The notes under the pieces were generated by a model. The model worked only from the letters and a program-made list of their open reading frames with translations. It had not been told where the DNA came from and searched no databases. The position numbers and the translations under genes are program-made. Source: Devosia sp. Root436 (lineage in GTDB: Bacteria > Pseudomonadota > Alphaproteobacteria > Rhizobiales > Devosiaceae). Taken from it: a DNA stretch of 64,000 nucleotides. Where the stretch lies: NCBI RefSeq assembly GCF_001426345.1, contig NZ_LMEM01000010.1:390969-454968 (forward strand). The letters run 5' to 3'. The number at the start of each line of letters is the position of its first letter. Positions within the stretch are counted from its first letter, which is position 1. Below are positions 17,133-28,944 of this stretch, piece by piece.

Positions 17133-17693
17133 TTGGCAGCGCAGAATTCAGTGCTTACCCAGATCGCCCGGCCATATGCGTCGGCACTGTTCGACCTCGC
17201 CGAGAGCGAGAACCAATTGGCATCGGTCGAGACGTCGCTCTCGGACGTATCCCGCCTTATCGGGGAAAGCGCCGACTTCGCGCGCTTCCTGCGCTCGCCG
17301 GTCATATCGGGCGACGACAAGGCCGAGGCGCTCGATGCGCTGCTCGCCAAGGGCAAGACCAATGCGCTGGTCGCCAATTTCCTCAAGCTCATCGCTCGGA
17401 ACGGGCGGCTGTTCGCGCTTGACGCCATCATCGCGGGTTTCCGCGAGCTGGCCGCAAAGGCGCGCGGGGAAGTCACGGCCGACGTGACTTCGGCCAGCCC
17501 GCTCAGCGCCGCCCAGGTCAAGTCGCTGGCCGAGACGCTCAAGGGCAAGATCGGCAAGACCGTTACGCTCAACCAGTTTGTCGACCCGTCGCTGATCGGC
17601 GGCCTTCAGGTGAAGGTCGGATCGCAGATGATCGACTCTTCACTCAAGACGAAATTGACCGCGATGAAGATCGCCATGAAAGAGGTCGGATAA
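17133..17693 (+). CDS. atpH: ATP synthase F1 delta subunit
   Basis: A 186-residue delta (OSCP) subunit that joins the F1 head to the peripheral stalk. The N-terminal six-helix domain starts at IARPYASALFDLAE, and the C-terminal region VDPSLIGGLQVKVGSQMIDSS is the family signature. The start is a TTG preceded by AGAGGG; a GTG at 17151 is the alternative. It is the first gene of atpHAGDC, as is usual for alphaproteobacteria, whose F0 genes lie elsewhere. atpA begins on the base after the stop. Confidence 0.95.
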   Translation: MAAQNSVLTQIARPYASALFDLAESENQLASVETSLSDVSRLIGESADFARFLRSPVISGDDKAEALDALLAKGKTNALVANFLKLIARNGRLFALDAIIAGFRELAAKARGEVTADVTSASPLSAAQVKSLAETLKGKIGKTVTLNQFVDPSLIGGLQVKVGSQMIDSSLKTKLTAMKIAMKEVG

Positions 17694-19229
<1,536 letters not shown>

Positions 19230-19250
19230 GGGCTTGAAGGAGACGACGTC

Positions 19251-20138
19251 ATGCCGTCGCTAAAGGACCTCAAGAACCGCATCGACTCGGTCAAGTCGAC
19301 CCAGAAGATCACCAAGGCCATGCAGATGGTCGCGGCGGCCAAGCTCCGTCGCGCCCAGGAAGCGGCCGAGGCGGCACGCCCTTATGCCGAGCGCATGGGC
19401 AAGGTTCTGGCCGCGCTGGGCGCCGTCTATGACGGGCAGGAAAATGCTCCGGTGCTGCTGGGCGGCACGGGCAAGGACCAGGTGCATCTGCTGGTGGTCG
19501 CCACCGGCGAGCGGGGCCTCGCCGGCGGCTTCAACTCCTCGATCGCGCGGCTGGCCCGCGAGCATGCCGCCAAGCTGCTCAGCCAGGGCAAGACCGTCAA
19601 GATCCTGACCGTTGGCCGCAAGGGCAACGACATTCTCAAGCGCCAGTATCCGTCCAATATCGTCGATACCTTCAACTTCCGCGAGATCAAGCAGGTCGGG
19701 TTCACCCAGGCCCAGCAGGTGGCGGACAAGGTGCTGGCCATGTTCAATGCCGGCGAATTCGACGTGGCGACACTCTATTTCGCCAAGTTCGGCAGCGTGA
19801 TCAGCCAGGTGCCGACGGCCCAGCAGTTGATCCCCGCAAAGCTCGAAAAGCAGGCCGGGGAAGGCGATGTCGCCGCATCGGCCGTGCCCTATGAATACGA
19901 GCCGAGCGAAGAAGCCATCGTCGAAGACCTGCTGCCGCGCAATATCTCGGTGCAGATCCTGAAGGCCCTGCTGGAAAACTCCGCCTCGTTCTATGGCGCG
20001 CAGATGTCCGCCATGGACAATGCGACCCGGAATGCCGGCGAAATGATCGGCCAGCTGCAGTTGAGCTACAACCGGCAGCGCCAGGCGCAGATCACCAAAG
20101 AACTCATCGAAATCATTTCGGGCGCGGAAGCGCTCTAA
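19251..20138 (+). CDS. atpG: ATP synthase F1 gamma subunit
   Basis: A 295-residue central rotor shaft. The N-terminal helix [20 protein letters not shown] and the C-terminal helix, from [21 protein letters not shown], form the coiled coil that turns inside the alpha3-beta3 ring. The start has GGAGACGACGTC upstream. There are 21 nt after atpA and 15 nt before atpD, consistent with one transcript. Confidence 0.97.
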   Translation: MPSLKDLKNRIDSVKSTQKITKAMQMVAAAKLRRAQEAAEAARPYAERMGKVLAALGAVYDGQENAPVLLGGTGKDQVHLLVVATGERGLAGGFNSSIARLAREHAAKLLSQGKTVKILTVGRKGNDILKRQYPSNIVDTFNFREIKQVGFTQAQQVADKVLAMFNAGEFDVATLYFAKFGSVISQVPTAQQLIPAKLEKQAGEGDVAASAVPYEYEPSEEAIVEDLLPRNISVQILKALLENSASFYGAQMSAMDNATRNAGEMIGQLQLSYNRQRQAQITKELIEIISGAEAL

Positions 20139-21593
<1,455 letters not shown>

Positions 21594-21653
21594 GCTTTGA
21601 CAATCGGGCTTGCCGCACGCGGCGAGCCCCACTCTCCTTAAGGGACCAAGACA

Positions 21654-22079
21654 ATGGCTGAAGGCCTCAAGATCGAGATCGTGTCGCCCGAGCGGCTGGT
21701 GCTGTCGGAAGTCGTGACCTCGGTCACCGTGCCCGGCACCGAAGGCTATTTCACCGTGATGGACGACCACGCGCCGTTCATGACGACGCTGCGTCCCGGC
21801 TTCATCACCGTGAACGGCCTTGACGGGCAGGATGCCATCTATTTCGTCAAGGGCGGCTTTGCCGATGTCTCGCCGGATGGCCTGACCATCCTGGCCGAGC
21901 GCTCGGTGCCGGTGGCCGAATTCGACCACACCGACCTCGCCGCCCAGATCAAGGCGGCCGAGGCCGAGCTGGCCGCTGCCGCGACCCCGGAAGACAAATC
22001 CTACGCCCAGGAAGTGGTCAGCGCCCTGCTGAACCTGGCCATCGAAGCCGGCCAGATCAACGGCAGCCATATTCACTAA
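21654..22079 (+). CDS. atpC: ATP synthase F1 epsilon subunit
   Basis: A 141-residue epsilon subunit. The N-terminal beta-sandwich opens KIEIVSPERLVLSEVVTSVT and includes VPGTEGYFTVMDDHAPFMT and VKGGFADV. The C-terminal helices (AAQIKAAEAELAAA; YAQEVVSALLNLA) are the regulatory part that can inhibit ATP hydrolysis. It is the last gene of the operon: a strong terminator begins 23 nt after its stop. Confidence 0.97.
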   Translation: MAEGLKIEIVSPERLVLSEVVTSVTVPGTEGYFTVMDDHAPFMTTLRPGFITVNGLDGQDAIYFVKGGFADVSPDGLTILAERSVPVAEFDHTDLAAQIKAAEAELAAAATPEDKSYAQEVVSALLNLAIEAGQINGSHIH

Positions 22080-22102
22080 GGCATACTGCCATCGCAGTTT
22101 CG

Positions 22103-22136
22103 GCGCCCGTGGACCCCGGTCCGCGGGCGCTTTGTT
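22103..22136 (+). terminator. Rho-independent terminator of the atp operon
   Basis: A GC-rich hairpin, GCGCCCG-T-GGAC with GTCC-G-CGGGCGC (22103-22130), is followed by TTTGTT. It is placed as expected after atpC. Confidence 0.85.
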
Positions 22137-22137
22137 C

Positions 22138-22260
22138 TTGCGGGTTGACATTGCCGCCATCGAGCAGACGGAAGCCCAGGCCAGTGAACTGGACCGTATC
22201 ATCGAGGTCTTCACCCTGGATGGCGCCATTCCGGCCAAAGACGCGCGCCGCGCCGCCTGA
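22138..22260 (+). CDS. Possible 40-residue protein or gene remnant after atpC
   Basis: From a TTG at 22138 the frame reads RVDIAAIEQTEAQASELD and ends IPAKDARRAA. First codon positions are G-rich and third positions GC-rich, as in real genes here, and the stop falls four bases from the convergent racemase stop. But the start is a TTG at the base of the atp terminator, and there is no ribosome site. It may be a tiny gene or the 3' remnant of a lost one. No family recognised. Confidence 0.3.
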   Translation: MRVDIAAIEQTEAQASELDRIIEVFTLDGAIPAKDARRAA

Positions 22261-22263
22261 CCT

Positions 22264-22950
22264 TCAGCCGAGGGCGGCGCTCACCAGGGCGCGGGCATGC
22301 AGATCGGTGGTGTCGTAGACCGGTAGCGGGCTCACCGCGTCGTCGATCAGCATGGTGATCTCGGTACAGCCCAGGATCACCGCCTCGGCGCCGCGCGCCG
22401 CCAGCCGTTCGATGGCGTCCACATAGATGCGGCGGGATTCGTCCCGCACGATGCCGCGGCACAGTTCCTCATAGATGATGCCGTTGAGATTGGTGCGATC
22501 GACTTCGGGGATCAGCGAGGTGAGTCCGCTGGCGGCCAGCCGGTCGCGATAAAAGTCCATTTCCATGGTGAAGCGGGTGCCGAGCAGCCCCACGGTCTCG
22601 AAGCCGTCGGCCAGTAGTGCCTCGCTGGTCGGGTCGGCTATGTGGATGAAGGGCACGGCGACGGCGTCGGTGATGTGGCCGGCCACGACATGCATGGTAT
22701 TGGTCGCCAGCCCGATGACCTCGGCACCCGCCGCCTCGAGCCCTTTGGCGATCTTCGCCAGCTGCCGCCCGGCGCCGTCCCAGTCGCCGGCCGATTGCAT
22801 GGCGGCGATCGGGGCGAAATCGACCGAATGGACGATCAGCGGCGCCGAATGAAGGCCGCCCAGCCGCGCCGCCACATCCTGGTTGATGACGCGGTAGTAG
22901 TGCGCGGTCGATTCCCAGCTCATGCCGCCGATAAGGCCAATGGTTTTCAT
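22264..22950 (-). CDS. Aspartate/glutamate racemase family protein
   Basis: A 228-residue protein of the Asp/Glu/hydantoin racemase superfamily, starting MKTIGLIGGMSWESTAHYY, the signature of the YgeA/RacX branch. The two catalytic positions are Thr in LATNTMH and Cys in ILGCTEI. As I recall, this Thr/Cys pairing occurs in the L-Asp/Glu-specific E. coli enzyme, whereas the classical form has two Cys. Predicted cytosolic racemase; exact substrate unknown. It is the last gene of the envC-ctpA-deacetylase-rppH run, five bases after rppH. Confidence 0.87.
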   Translation of the reverse strand: MKTIGLIGGMSWESTAHYYRVINQDVAARLGGLHSAPLIVHSVDFAPIAAMQSAGDWDGAGRQLAKIAKGLEAAGAEVIGLATNTMHVVAGHITDAVAVPFIHIADPTSEALLADGFETVGLLGTRFTMEMDFYRDRLAASGLTSLIPEVDRTNLNGIIYEELCRGIVRDESRRIYVDAIERLAARGAEAVILGCTEITMLIDDAVSPLPVYDTTDLHARALVSAALG

Positions 22951-22955
22951 GGCGC

Positions 22956-23492
22956 CTAGGTGTGGGTGAAGCGTTGCGGGATATCGGCGAAGGCTTCCAC
23001 CACCTTCTCATAGGCCTGCTTCTTGAACGGCACGATCAGGGTGGGCATGCGGCTCAGCTTTTCCCAGCGCCAGGCATCGAATTCGGCAGGGTGCTTGCCG
23101 CCGCCCGGCGAGAGGACATCGATGTCGCCGTCCTTGCCGGTAAAGGCGAAGGCGAACCAGCGCTGGCGCTGCCCGCGATATTTGCCCTTGAGCGCAATGC
23201 CCAGCTCTTCGTCAGGCAGGTCGTAGTAGATCCATTCCGGCGCCTCGGCGAGCAGGCTCACCGCGCCGATGCTGGTTTCCTCGTAGAGTTCACGCAAAGC
23301 CGCCTTCAACGGGTCCTCGCCCTTGTCGATGCCGCCTTGGGGCATCTGCCAGGGCGCGCCGTGTTCGGAATTGCTTTCGGGGTCGCCGTCCCGCTTGCGC
23401 CGGCCGATGAAGACATTGCCCTCGCGGTTGAATACGGCAATGCCCACGCAATCGCGATAGGGCAGGGAGTCTCGGTCGGGACGGGCGGGCAT
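22956..23492 (-). CDS. rppH: RNA pyrophosphohydrolase RppH
   Basis: A 178-residue Nudix enzyme that removes pyrophosphate from 5'-triphosphate RNA and so starts 5'-dependent mRNA decay. The Nudix box is GGIDKGEDPLKAALREL followed by YEETSI, fully canonical. YRDCVGIAVFNREGNVFIGRR and the WQMPQGG entry are the RppH/diadenosine polyphosphatase signature. PEWIYYDLPDE and YRGQRQRWFAF are also family hallmarks. It starts nine bases after the deacetylase stop and ends five before the racemase. Confidence 0.95.
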   Translation of the reverse strand: MPARPDRDSLPYRDCVGIAVFNREGNVFIGRRKRDGDPESNSEHGAPWQMPQGGIDKGEDPLKAALRELYEETSIGAVSLLAEAPEWIYYDLPDEELGIALKGKYRGQRQRWFAFAFTGKDGDIDVLSPGGGKHPAEFDAWRWEKLSRMPTLIVPFKKQAYEKVVEAFADIPQRFTHT

Positions 23493-23501
23493 GGCTATTC
23501 T

Positions 23502-24629
23502 CTATTTCATCAGGGCGCTGGCCGGAACCAGCACGATGCCCTTGCTCTCGAGCTCCCGCGACCACTCCGCGACCGCCGAGACCGATATGGGCAGAGCGCT
23601 GACAATACCGATTGCGTGTCCATTCTCCAGCGCCTTGGCCTCAAGGCTGGCAAGCGCTGCGAGAATGGATTGGCGCGACGGATTGGCGTCGATCACCAGG
23701 TCGGCGCGCGAGAAGGGCACCTTGTTACCGCCGGCAAGCTGGTTGGCCAGCGAGCGGTTGGATGAACCGTCATCGACATAGCCCAGCCCGCGGGCGCCCA
23801 GCTCCTCCATGATGGGGGAGAAATCGGCGGCCGAGGCGGTGAAGCGGGCGCCCATATTGTTGATGACGCCGGTGTAGCCGCCGAAGCGGGCCATCAGCCA
23901 GAACAGCTTTTCGAGGTTTGCCCGCAGCGGCTCGCCGGTCAGCAGGGTCTGCGGACCGGGATCGTTCTGCGGAAAGTCGAAGGGTTCGAGCGGAATTTCG
24001 AGCAGCACTTCATGGCCGGCCGAGCGTGCCGCGGCGACGGTCGTGGTCAGCGTCTTGCCATAGGGCGCAAAGGCCAGCGTGGTGGCGTCGGGGAGCTGGT
24101 CGATGGCGTCGAGCGAGCCCTGCTCGTTGATGCCGAGGCCGGTGACGATGATGGCGACCATTGCCATGCCGCTGGTCGTTGCCGGGTCCACCGGGCGCGC
24201 ATAGGTGGCGAAGGGCGTCTGGCCGGTCGCGGAAATGCGCGGAATGGGGCCGTCGCCGGTTTCCTCGCTGAGATCGGGCAGGGCGCCGAAAATGTCGGGC
24301 AGGCCGGCGATGGAGCCGGCGCCAGACGTCCCCGTGGGCACGCTGGTTATCGAGCTGCCGGCAGGAAATTGCTGGGGGTCGGCAGTGATGGCGACCGGGC
24401 CTGAACTGACCTGGTTGGCCACTTCGTTGCTGTTGCGCGTCGAGGCAATGGCGACTTCCTGGCTGGGCCTGCCGCCATTGGGGTCGTCGGTCAGCACGAG
24501 GCGCAGCACGAAGGCAATGGCAATGAGCGCCAGGATCGCGAACAGGGTTCGCGCTACCGGCAGGTGCGGACGCGGGCCACCGGACTTGCGCTTGCGCCCG
24601 GTCAACGGCGTCGTCAGGTCATTGGCCAT
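23502..24629 (-). CDS. Divergent polysaccharide deacetylase (DUF610/YibQ family)
   Basis: A 375-residue membrane-anchored protein. A basic N-terminus is followed by one transmembrane segment (TLFAILALIAIAFVLRLVL, about 29-47) and a low-complexity linker. The C-terminal half is the DUF610 deacetylase fold: VAIIVTGLGINEQGSLDAI, TLAFAPYGKTL, HEVLLEIPLEPFD and INNMGARFT, then ASALMK at the end. It is periplasmic and presumed to act on peptidoglycan or another glycan. The gene typically follows envC-ctpA, as here, supporting an envelope role. Confidence 0.9.
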   Translation of the reverse strand: MANDLTTPLTGRKRKSGGPRPHLPVARTLFAILALIAIAFVLRLVLTDDPNGGRPSQEVAIASTRNSNEVANQVSSGPVAITADPQQFPAGSSITSVPTGTSGAGSIAGLPDIFGALPDLSEETGDGPIPRISATGQTPFATYARPVDPATTSGMAMVAIIVTGLGINEQGSLDAIDQLPDATTLAFAPYGKTLTTTVAAARSAGHEVLLEIPLEPFDFPQNDPGPQTLLTGEPLRANLEKLFWLMARFGGYTGVINNMGARFTASAADFSPIMEELGARGLGYVDDGSSNRSLANQLAGGNKVPFSRADLVIDANPSRQSILAALASLEAKALENGHAIGIVSALPISVSAVAEWSRELESKGIVLVPASALMK

Positions 24630-24723
24630 CGATCATGGGTTCCACGATGCAAAGACAGCGGGGCGGGGCAGCGAATCAGCGGCCCCGCCCCCACGGTTTC
24701 ATAACACAGCAGGCCGGCTGCCG

Positions 24724-26151
24724 TTATTCGCCCACGGCCGGATAGGCCGGGTTGGTCTCCGCCCCGTCGATCAGGCGGATGGCATATTGCAGCTGGGTGT
24801 CGTCGGCCTTTTCGGCCGGCACATAGACCGAGGAGCCGACGCTGGTCTCTTCCTGGCCCTCGATGGTGATGTGACCGGCCAGCCCCGCTTCGCCGATGAT
24901 CTCGTCGCGGCCCTGGAATTCGGCGGGCACGACCTGCTTGATCTCGATGTCTGGGGTGATGCCCAGCGCCTGGATCGAGCGGTTATTGGGCGTGTAGTAG
25001 CGCGCGGTGGTCAGCCGCATGGCGCCATCGGGCCCCAGCGAGATGATCGACTGCACGCTGCCCTTGCCGAATGACCGCGTGCCGACCAGCGTGGCCCGCT
25101 TGTGGTCCTGCAACGCACCGGCGACGATTTCGGCAGCCGAAGCCGAGCCGCCATTGATCAGCACGACCAGCGGCACGTCTGATATCATGGCGTCGAGGGT
25201 GTCGGGCTGGGCATCGTAGCGGGCGCTTTCCTCGGGGATGCGGCCGCGCGTCAGCACTACCGCGCCCTGCTTGAGGAAGGCGTCGGCGACATAGACCGAC
25301 TGGTCGACCAGGCCACCGGGATTGTTGCGCAGGTCGAGGATGATCCCCTTGGGCGCCACGCCGTCGCGCTGCTCGTAGATGTCCTTGAGGGCCTTTTCGA
25401 TGCCCACGAAGGCCTGTTCCGAGAAGCGGGAAAGGCGCAGCACGGCGACATCGCCCTTGCCCTCCTCGGTCCCGCCTTCCATGGTCCAGCGCACGGCGCG
25501 CATGGCGATGGTGGCGCGGGTCAGTTCGAAATCGAGCGGCTTGTCGACGCCTTCGCGGAACACGGTGACCTTGATAGAGGTGCCGATCGGCCCGCGCATC
25601 TTGGCCACGGCCTCATCCAGCGTCAGGCCCTGCACCTGGATGCCGTCGAGCTCGATGATGAGGTCATTGGCCATGATGCCGGCCTTGGCGGCGGGAGTGT
25701 CGTCGATGGGCGACACCACCTTGATGATGCCCTCTTCCATGGTGACTTCGATGCCCAGGCCCCCGAACTCGCCCGACGTGTCTTCGCGCATGTCGTCATA
25801 ATCGGCCGGCGGCAGATAGCCCGAATGGGGGTCGAGCGAGGTCAGCATGCCCTGGATGGCGGCGCGGATCAGCTCCTTCTCATCGGGCGGATCGACATAT
25901 TCGGCGCGGATGCGGTCGAAGATTTCGCCGAACAGGTTGAGATCGGCATAAATCTCCAGCGGGTCGCGCGGCGCGGCGGCATTCTCCTCGGCCGTGGGCT
26001 CGGGAACTTCGCCGCTGGGGGCCGGCGCGGGCTCGGCCGGCGGCGCCTGCTCCTGCGGGGCCGGAGCCGGCTCCTCCTGGGCGATCAACAGGCCGGCGGG
26101 CAGCGACAGCGCCAGGATGATGGCAGCAACGCGAAGGGGTGTCAGGCGCAT
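24724..26151 (-). CDS. ctpA: Carboxy-terminal processing protease (S41)
   Basis: A 475-residue periplasmic serine protease. MRLTPLRVAAIILALSLPAG is the signal sequence, followed by a Pro/Ala/Glu-rich linker. The PDZ domain is about 130-215 (GGLGIEVTMEEGIIKVVSPI). The catalytic Ser is in INGGSASAAEIVAGAL and the Lys in SFGKGSVQ, the Ser-Lys dyad of the family. The start is set by the signal peptide. It lies seven bases after envC, so the pair is probably co-translated and may act together on cell-wall hydrolases. Confidence 0.94.
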   Translation of the reverse strand: MRLTPLRVAAIILALSLPAGLLIAQEEPAPAPQEQAPPAEPAPAPSGEVPEPTAEENAAAPRDPLEIYADLNLFGEIFDRIRAEYVDPPDEKELIRAAIQGMLTSLDPHSGYLPPADYDDMREDTSGEFGGLGIEVTMEEGIIKVVSPIDDTPAAKAGIMANDLIIELDGIQVQGLTLDEAVAKMRGPIGTSIKVTVFREGVDKPLDFELTRATIAMRAVRWTMEGGTEEGKGDVAVLRLSRFSEQAFVGIEKALKDIYEQRDGVAPKGIILDLRNNPGGLVDQSVYVADAFLKQGAVVLTRGRIPEESARYDAQPDTLDAMISDVPLVVLINGGSASAAEIVAGALQDHKRATLVGTRSFGKGSVQSIISLGPDGAMRLTTARYYTPNNRSIQALGITPDIEIKQVVPAEFQGRDEIIGEAGLAGHITIEGQEETSVGSSVYVPAEKADDTQLQYAIRLIDGAETNPAYPAVGE

Positions 26152-26158
26152 GAGGGTT

Positions 26159-27568
26159 CTATCCACTCTGTGTCGGGTTTGCCCACCATCCGGTCGGATC
26201 GACGGGCTCGTTGTTTTGTCGGAGTTCAATATAGAGGGTCGGCTGGGCCGCGCCAGCATTGGTGGTTACCGAGCGCCCAATTGTACGTGATCCCATGGTG
26301 CCCAGCGGCATGCCCATTTGCACGAACTGGCCGATGTCTACGGTGATGGTTTGCAGGCCTGCAAGCAGGGCGGTGTAGTTCTGCCCGGTATTGAGAATGA
26401 CGATCTGGCCATAATTGAGGTAGGGGCCCTTATAAAGCACCCAGCCGTCGGCCGGGGCCACCACCTGCGCCTCGGCGCGGGTTACCACCGAAATGCCATG
26501 GCTGATGCCGCCAAAGCCATCGCCGGCCCCGTAGTCGACCACGTTGACGCCGTTGGCGGGCATGGTCAGGTAACCGCGGGCTGCGGCAAAGGGGATGGCC
26601 GGTTCGGTGCGGGCCGGATTGGCCAAGGCCACCTGTATCTGCTCGGATGTCAGCGCCGGCACATCCGGATCGGTGGCGGCGGAGCCGGTGGCCGAGACGG
26701 CATTGGCGCGTGCCGAAAGGCTCCCGATCAACTCCTGCAGCGTCGTGGCGCGGGCGGCCAGCGCCACCGCCTCGGCTTCCTCGGCGGCCAGCTCCGCGCC
26801 ACGCATCTCGATGCCCTGCTTGCGCGCGGCGATCAGCGTGGCGATGCGCAGCCGTTCCTCCTCGAGCACGGAATAATTGGCCTTGAGCATCGCCTCTTCG
26901 GCCTGCGCCTGCGCCTTGATGTCGGTCAGCGCCTTGAGATCGGCCGTTACAGCATCGGCGCGGGCGCGCAGTTGCGGCACGATGGCGGTGATGAGGATGG
27001 CGCTGCGGGCTGAGCCCAGAGCATCATCGGGATCGACGATCAGGGCGGGTGGCGGATTGAGGGAGATGCGCTCCAGCGCCGCCAGCACATTGGCGATCTC
27101 GGCATTGGAGCCGTCGAGCCGGCCGCGCACTTCGAGTTCGTGGACGATGAGGTTGGACAGCCGGTCCTCGACATCGGCGACTTCGATTTCGGCCAGCTTG
27201 ACCCGCTGGGCCGCCGCGATCAGCGCCGCATTCTGCCGCGTGCGGTCGCCCTCCATCTCGGCAATCTCGGCCTTGAGCGCGTCGATTCGCTCCTGGCTGA
27301 GCGTCAGCGACGCTTCGATTTCGTCCAGGTCGGCGGGGGTGGGAGCCGCAGGCTCGGTGGCGCCCTCCGTTGCACTGGGGGCGGCTTCGGCCGGCGTTTC
27401 CGCTGGCAGCGCAGCAGGGGCTTCAGCGGGGGCGGGCGCTTCCACCGGCGCCGCGTCCGTGGGCGTTGCAGGCGTCTCGGTCTGGGCGAGCAAAGGCAGG
27501 GCTGCAGCGCCCGCCAGCAGCATGCCGGCCAGCATCACACCCAGTCTCTTGCCCGGCCCCAGCGCCAT
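26159..27568 (-). CDS. envC: EnvC-type murein hydrolase activator with LytM domain
   Basis: A 469-residue exported protein. A signal peptide (to about LPLLAQ) and a Pro/Ala/Glu-rich linker are followed by a long coiled coil (about 75-300; LSQERIDALKAEIAEMEGDR). The C-terminal LytM/M23 fold includes PADGWVLYKGPYLNYGQIVI and IGQFVQMGMPLGTMG. The zinc-site histidines of active M23 enzymes are not seen (HxH is replaced by YTAL), so it is probably a non-catalytic activator of amidases, like EnvC. GGAGAGG lies just before the ATG. Confidence 0.9.
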   Translation of the reverse strand: MALGPGKRLGVMLAGMLLAGAAALPLLAQTETPATPTDAAPVEAPAPAEAPAALPAETPAEAAPSATEGATEPAAPTPADLDEIEASLTLSQERIDALKAEIAEMEGDRTRQNAALIAAAQRVKLAEIEVADVEDRLSNLIVHELEVRGRLDGSNAEIANVLAALERISLNPPPALIVDPDDALGSARSAILITAIVPQLRARADAVTADLKALTDIKAQAQAEEAMLKANYSVLEEERLRIATLIAARKQGIEMRGAELAAEEAEAVALAARATTLQELIGSLSARANAVSATGSAATDPDVPALTSEQIQVALANPARTEPAIPFAAARGYLTMPANGVNVVDYGAGDGFGGISHGISVVTRAEAQVVAPADGWVLYKGPYLNYGQIVILNTGQNYTALLAGLQTITVDIGQFVQMGMPLGTMGSRTIGRSVTTNAGAAQPTLYIELRQNNEPVDPTGWWANPTQSG

Positions 27569-27667
27569 GACCTCTCCAAAGGGGGCGCAAGCGCCCGAAT
27601 CAATCGATGCACAATAGCAAGCCGCCCGCAAACCACAGGTTAACGTTGCTTAACCATGGCGTGATTG

Positions 27668-28051
27668 TCAGAGGGCGCTGACGATGTCGGTCTGCGAAAA
27701 ATCGCTGCCGACAAACAGCAGCGGACATTTGCGGGACTTGGCGAGCGCGTAGGCAAAGCAGTCGCCGAAATTTAGTTTGGCGGGATGGAAGCCCTTACCC
27801 CACAGGCCATAGGTGTTCCCCACTTGGCGCGCCCCGGCCGCGTCCACGGCGACGATCTCCAGATCGAGGCGATCCAACAAGGTGTTCATCGAGGGCAGAA
27901 TGCCGCGCCGCGCCGCGACAATAAGGGCCTCTGAGACCGTTGCGGCGGAGACAAGTATCCCCGTCGCATTTTCAAGCGCCGTTGAGCACGCCTGCGCGGA
28001 GGGCTCATCGTCGATAATGGCAATCAGTGCAGATGTATCGACAACAATCAC
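27668..28051 (-). CDS. PIN-domain toxin (VapC-like)
   Basis: A 127-residue PIN-domain ribonuclease toxin. Acidic metal ligands are visible: D5 in VVDTSALIAII, E41 in TVSEALIVA and D97 in NFGDCFAYALA, with a further Asp in GSDFSQTDIV. The start is a GTG overlapping the antitoxin stop by four bases (GTGA), a classic toxin-antitoxin junction. The pair sits between envC and rlmH, which I recall as adjacent in relatives, so it looks inserted. Confidence 0.9.
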   Translation of the reverse strand: MIVVDTSALIAIIDDEPSAQACSTALENATGILVSAATVSEALIVAARRGILPSMNTLLDRLDLEIVAVDAAGARQVGNTYGLWGKGFHPAKLNFGDCFAYALAKSRKCPLLFVGSDFSQTDIVSAL

Positions 28052-28305
28052 CCTGGTAGGCCGTCTTCGTCGTAAAGGAAGTCTTGGCTGTGAGCAGCGT
28101 CAGTACCGTCGCCATAACTAGCGGTGCCCGTTCCGCGTACCTCGTCGAGGATTGCGCGGCGTTGCGATGGCGTAAGGTGCTTCTTCACTGGCGCGATGCG
28201 TGCGATCGGAGTGCCGTGACGCGTCAACACGATTTCCTCGCCTTCCTCGGCGCGGCGAACCAGATCAGTTAGTTGCGCCTTGGCGTCAGATACGGACACG
28301 TCCAT
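28048..28305 (-). CDS. Phd/YefM-family antitoxin
   Basis: An 85-residue-class antitoxin starting MDVSVSDAKAQLTDLVRRAE. The N-terminal Phd/YefM DNA-binding fold includes GEEIVLTRHGTPIARIAPV. The C-terminal part (SQRRAILDEVRG and an acidic tail) should wrap the PIN toxin. A GGAGG ribosome site lies a few bases before the ATG. It is the first gene of the pair and likely autoregulates its promoter in the 57-nt gap after rlmH. Confidence 0.88.
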   Translation of the reverse strand: MDVSVSDAKAQLTDLVRRAEEGEEIVLTRHGTPIARIAPVKKHLTPSQRRAILDEVRGTGTASYGDGTDAAHSQDFLYDEDGLPG

Positions 28306-28362
28306 GTGTGCCTCCGCTACATGCTGCAAGCGCCAGAAATATAGACCATTGGATGGTCCAAT

Positions 28363-28845
28363 TCAATCGGCGCGGTGATAGGGGTGCCCGCTCAGGATCG
28401 TGGTGGTGCGATAGAGCTGTTCGGCCAGCATGATGCGCACCAGTTGATGCGGCCAGACCATGGGTGAAAAACTCAGCACCATGTCGGCTGACTTGACGAA
28501 GTCGGGGTCGATGCCATCGGCGCCGCCGATGATGAAGCTCACGGCGGGGCGGCCATCGTCGCGCCAGCGCAGGATCTGGTTGGCAAAGGCTTCCGAGCCG
28601 ATGGATTTGCCGCGCTCATCGAGAGCCACAACGATGCCGTCGGCCAATACGGCGCGCAAAGCCTTGGCTTCGTCGACCTTGCGGCTGGCCGAGGAGGACG
28701 CGCGCGATTCACTGAGCTCTGTGACGTCGAATCCAGTCAGCGCCAGCGGTTTGCCGCCGCCGACTGCGCGGTCGAGATAGCGGGCAACCAGTTCCCGTTC
28801 CGGCCCGGCCTTCATCCGACCGACAGCCGCGATGGTTATACGCAT
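28363..28845 (-). CDS. rlmH: 23S rRNA pseudouridine-1915 N3-methyltransferase RlmH
   Basis: A 160-residue SPOUT methyltransferase. MRITIAAVGRMKAGPE opens it, the SAM-binding knot contains FIIGGADGID, and the end WPHQLVRIMLAEQLYRTTTI then SGHPYHRAD is the near-invariant RlmH C-terminus. It modifies pseudouridine 1915 in helix 69 of 23S rRNA. The gene lies after rsfS on the same strand, separated by a family B repeat. Confidence 0.95.
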   Translation of the reverse strand: MRITIAAVGRMKAGPERELVARYLDRAVGGGKPLALTGFDVTELSESRASSSASRKVDEAKALRAVLADGIVVALDERGKSIGSEAFANQILRWRDDGRPAVSFIIGGADGIDPDFVKSADMVLSFSPMVWPHQLVRIMLAEQLYRTTTILSGHPYHRAD

Positions 28846-28850
28846 AATGC

Positions 28851-28935
28851 CACGACCTCGTGGTTCGACAGGCATGAGGTCTGTTCGGGAATCTCAGTAG
28901 ACCTCATCCTGAGCCTGTCGAAGGACGAGGTCGTG
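28851..28935. repeat. Palindromic repeat family B, copy 1
   Basis: An imperfect inverted repeat starting CACGACCTCGTGGTTCGACA and ending GTCGAAGGACGAGGTCGTG, with CCTCATCCTGAGCCTGTCG inside. It lies between rsfS and rlmH, two genes of one presumed operon. The same sequence type recurs at 60.4 and 63.9 kb. Confidence 0.8.
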
Positions 28936-28944
28936 CCCCCGTGC

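Noticed and set aside
28851..28935. CRISPR-like repeat at the family B and family A elements
   Set aside because: The copies are single, palindromic and dispersed, not regularly spaced with unique spacers, and no cas genes occur in the window.
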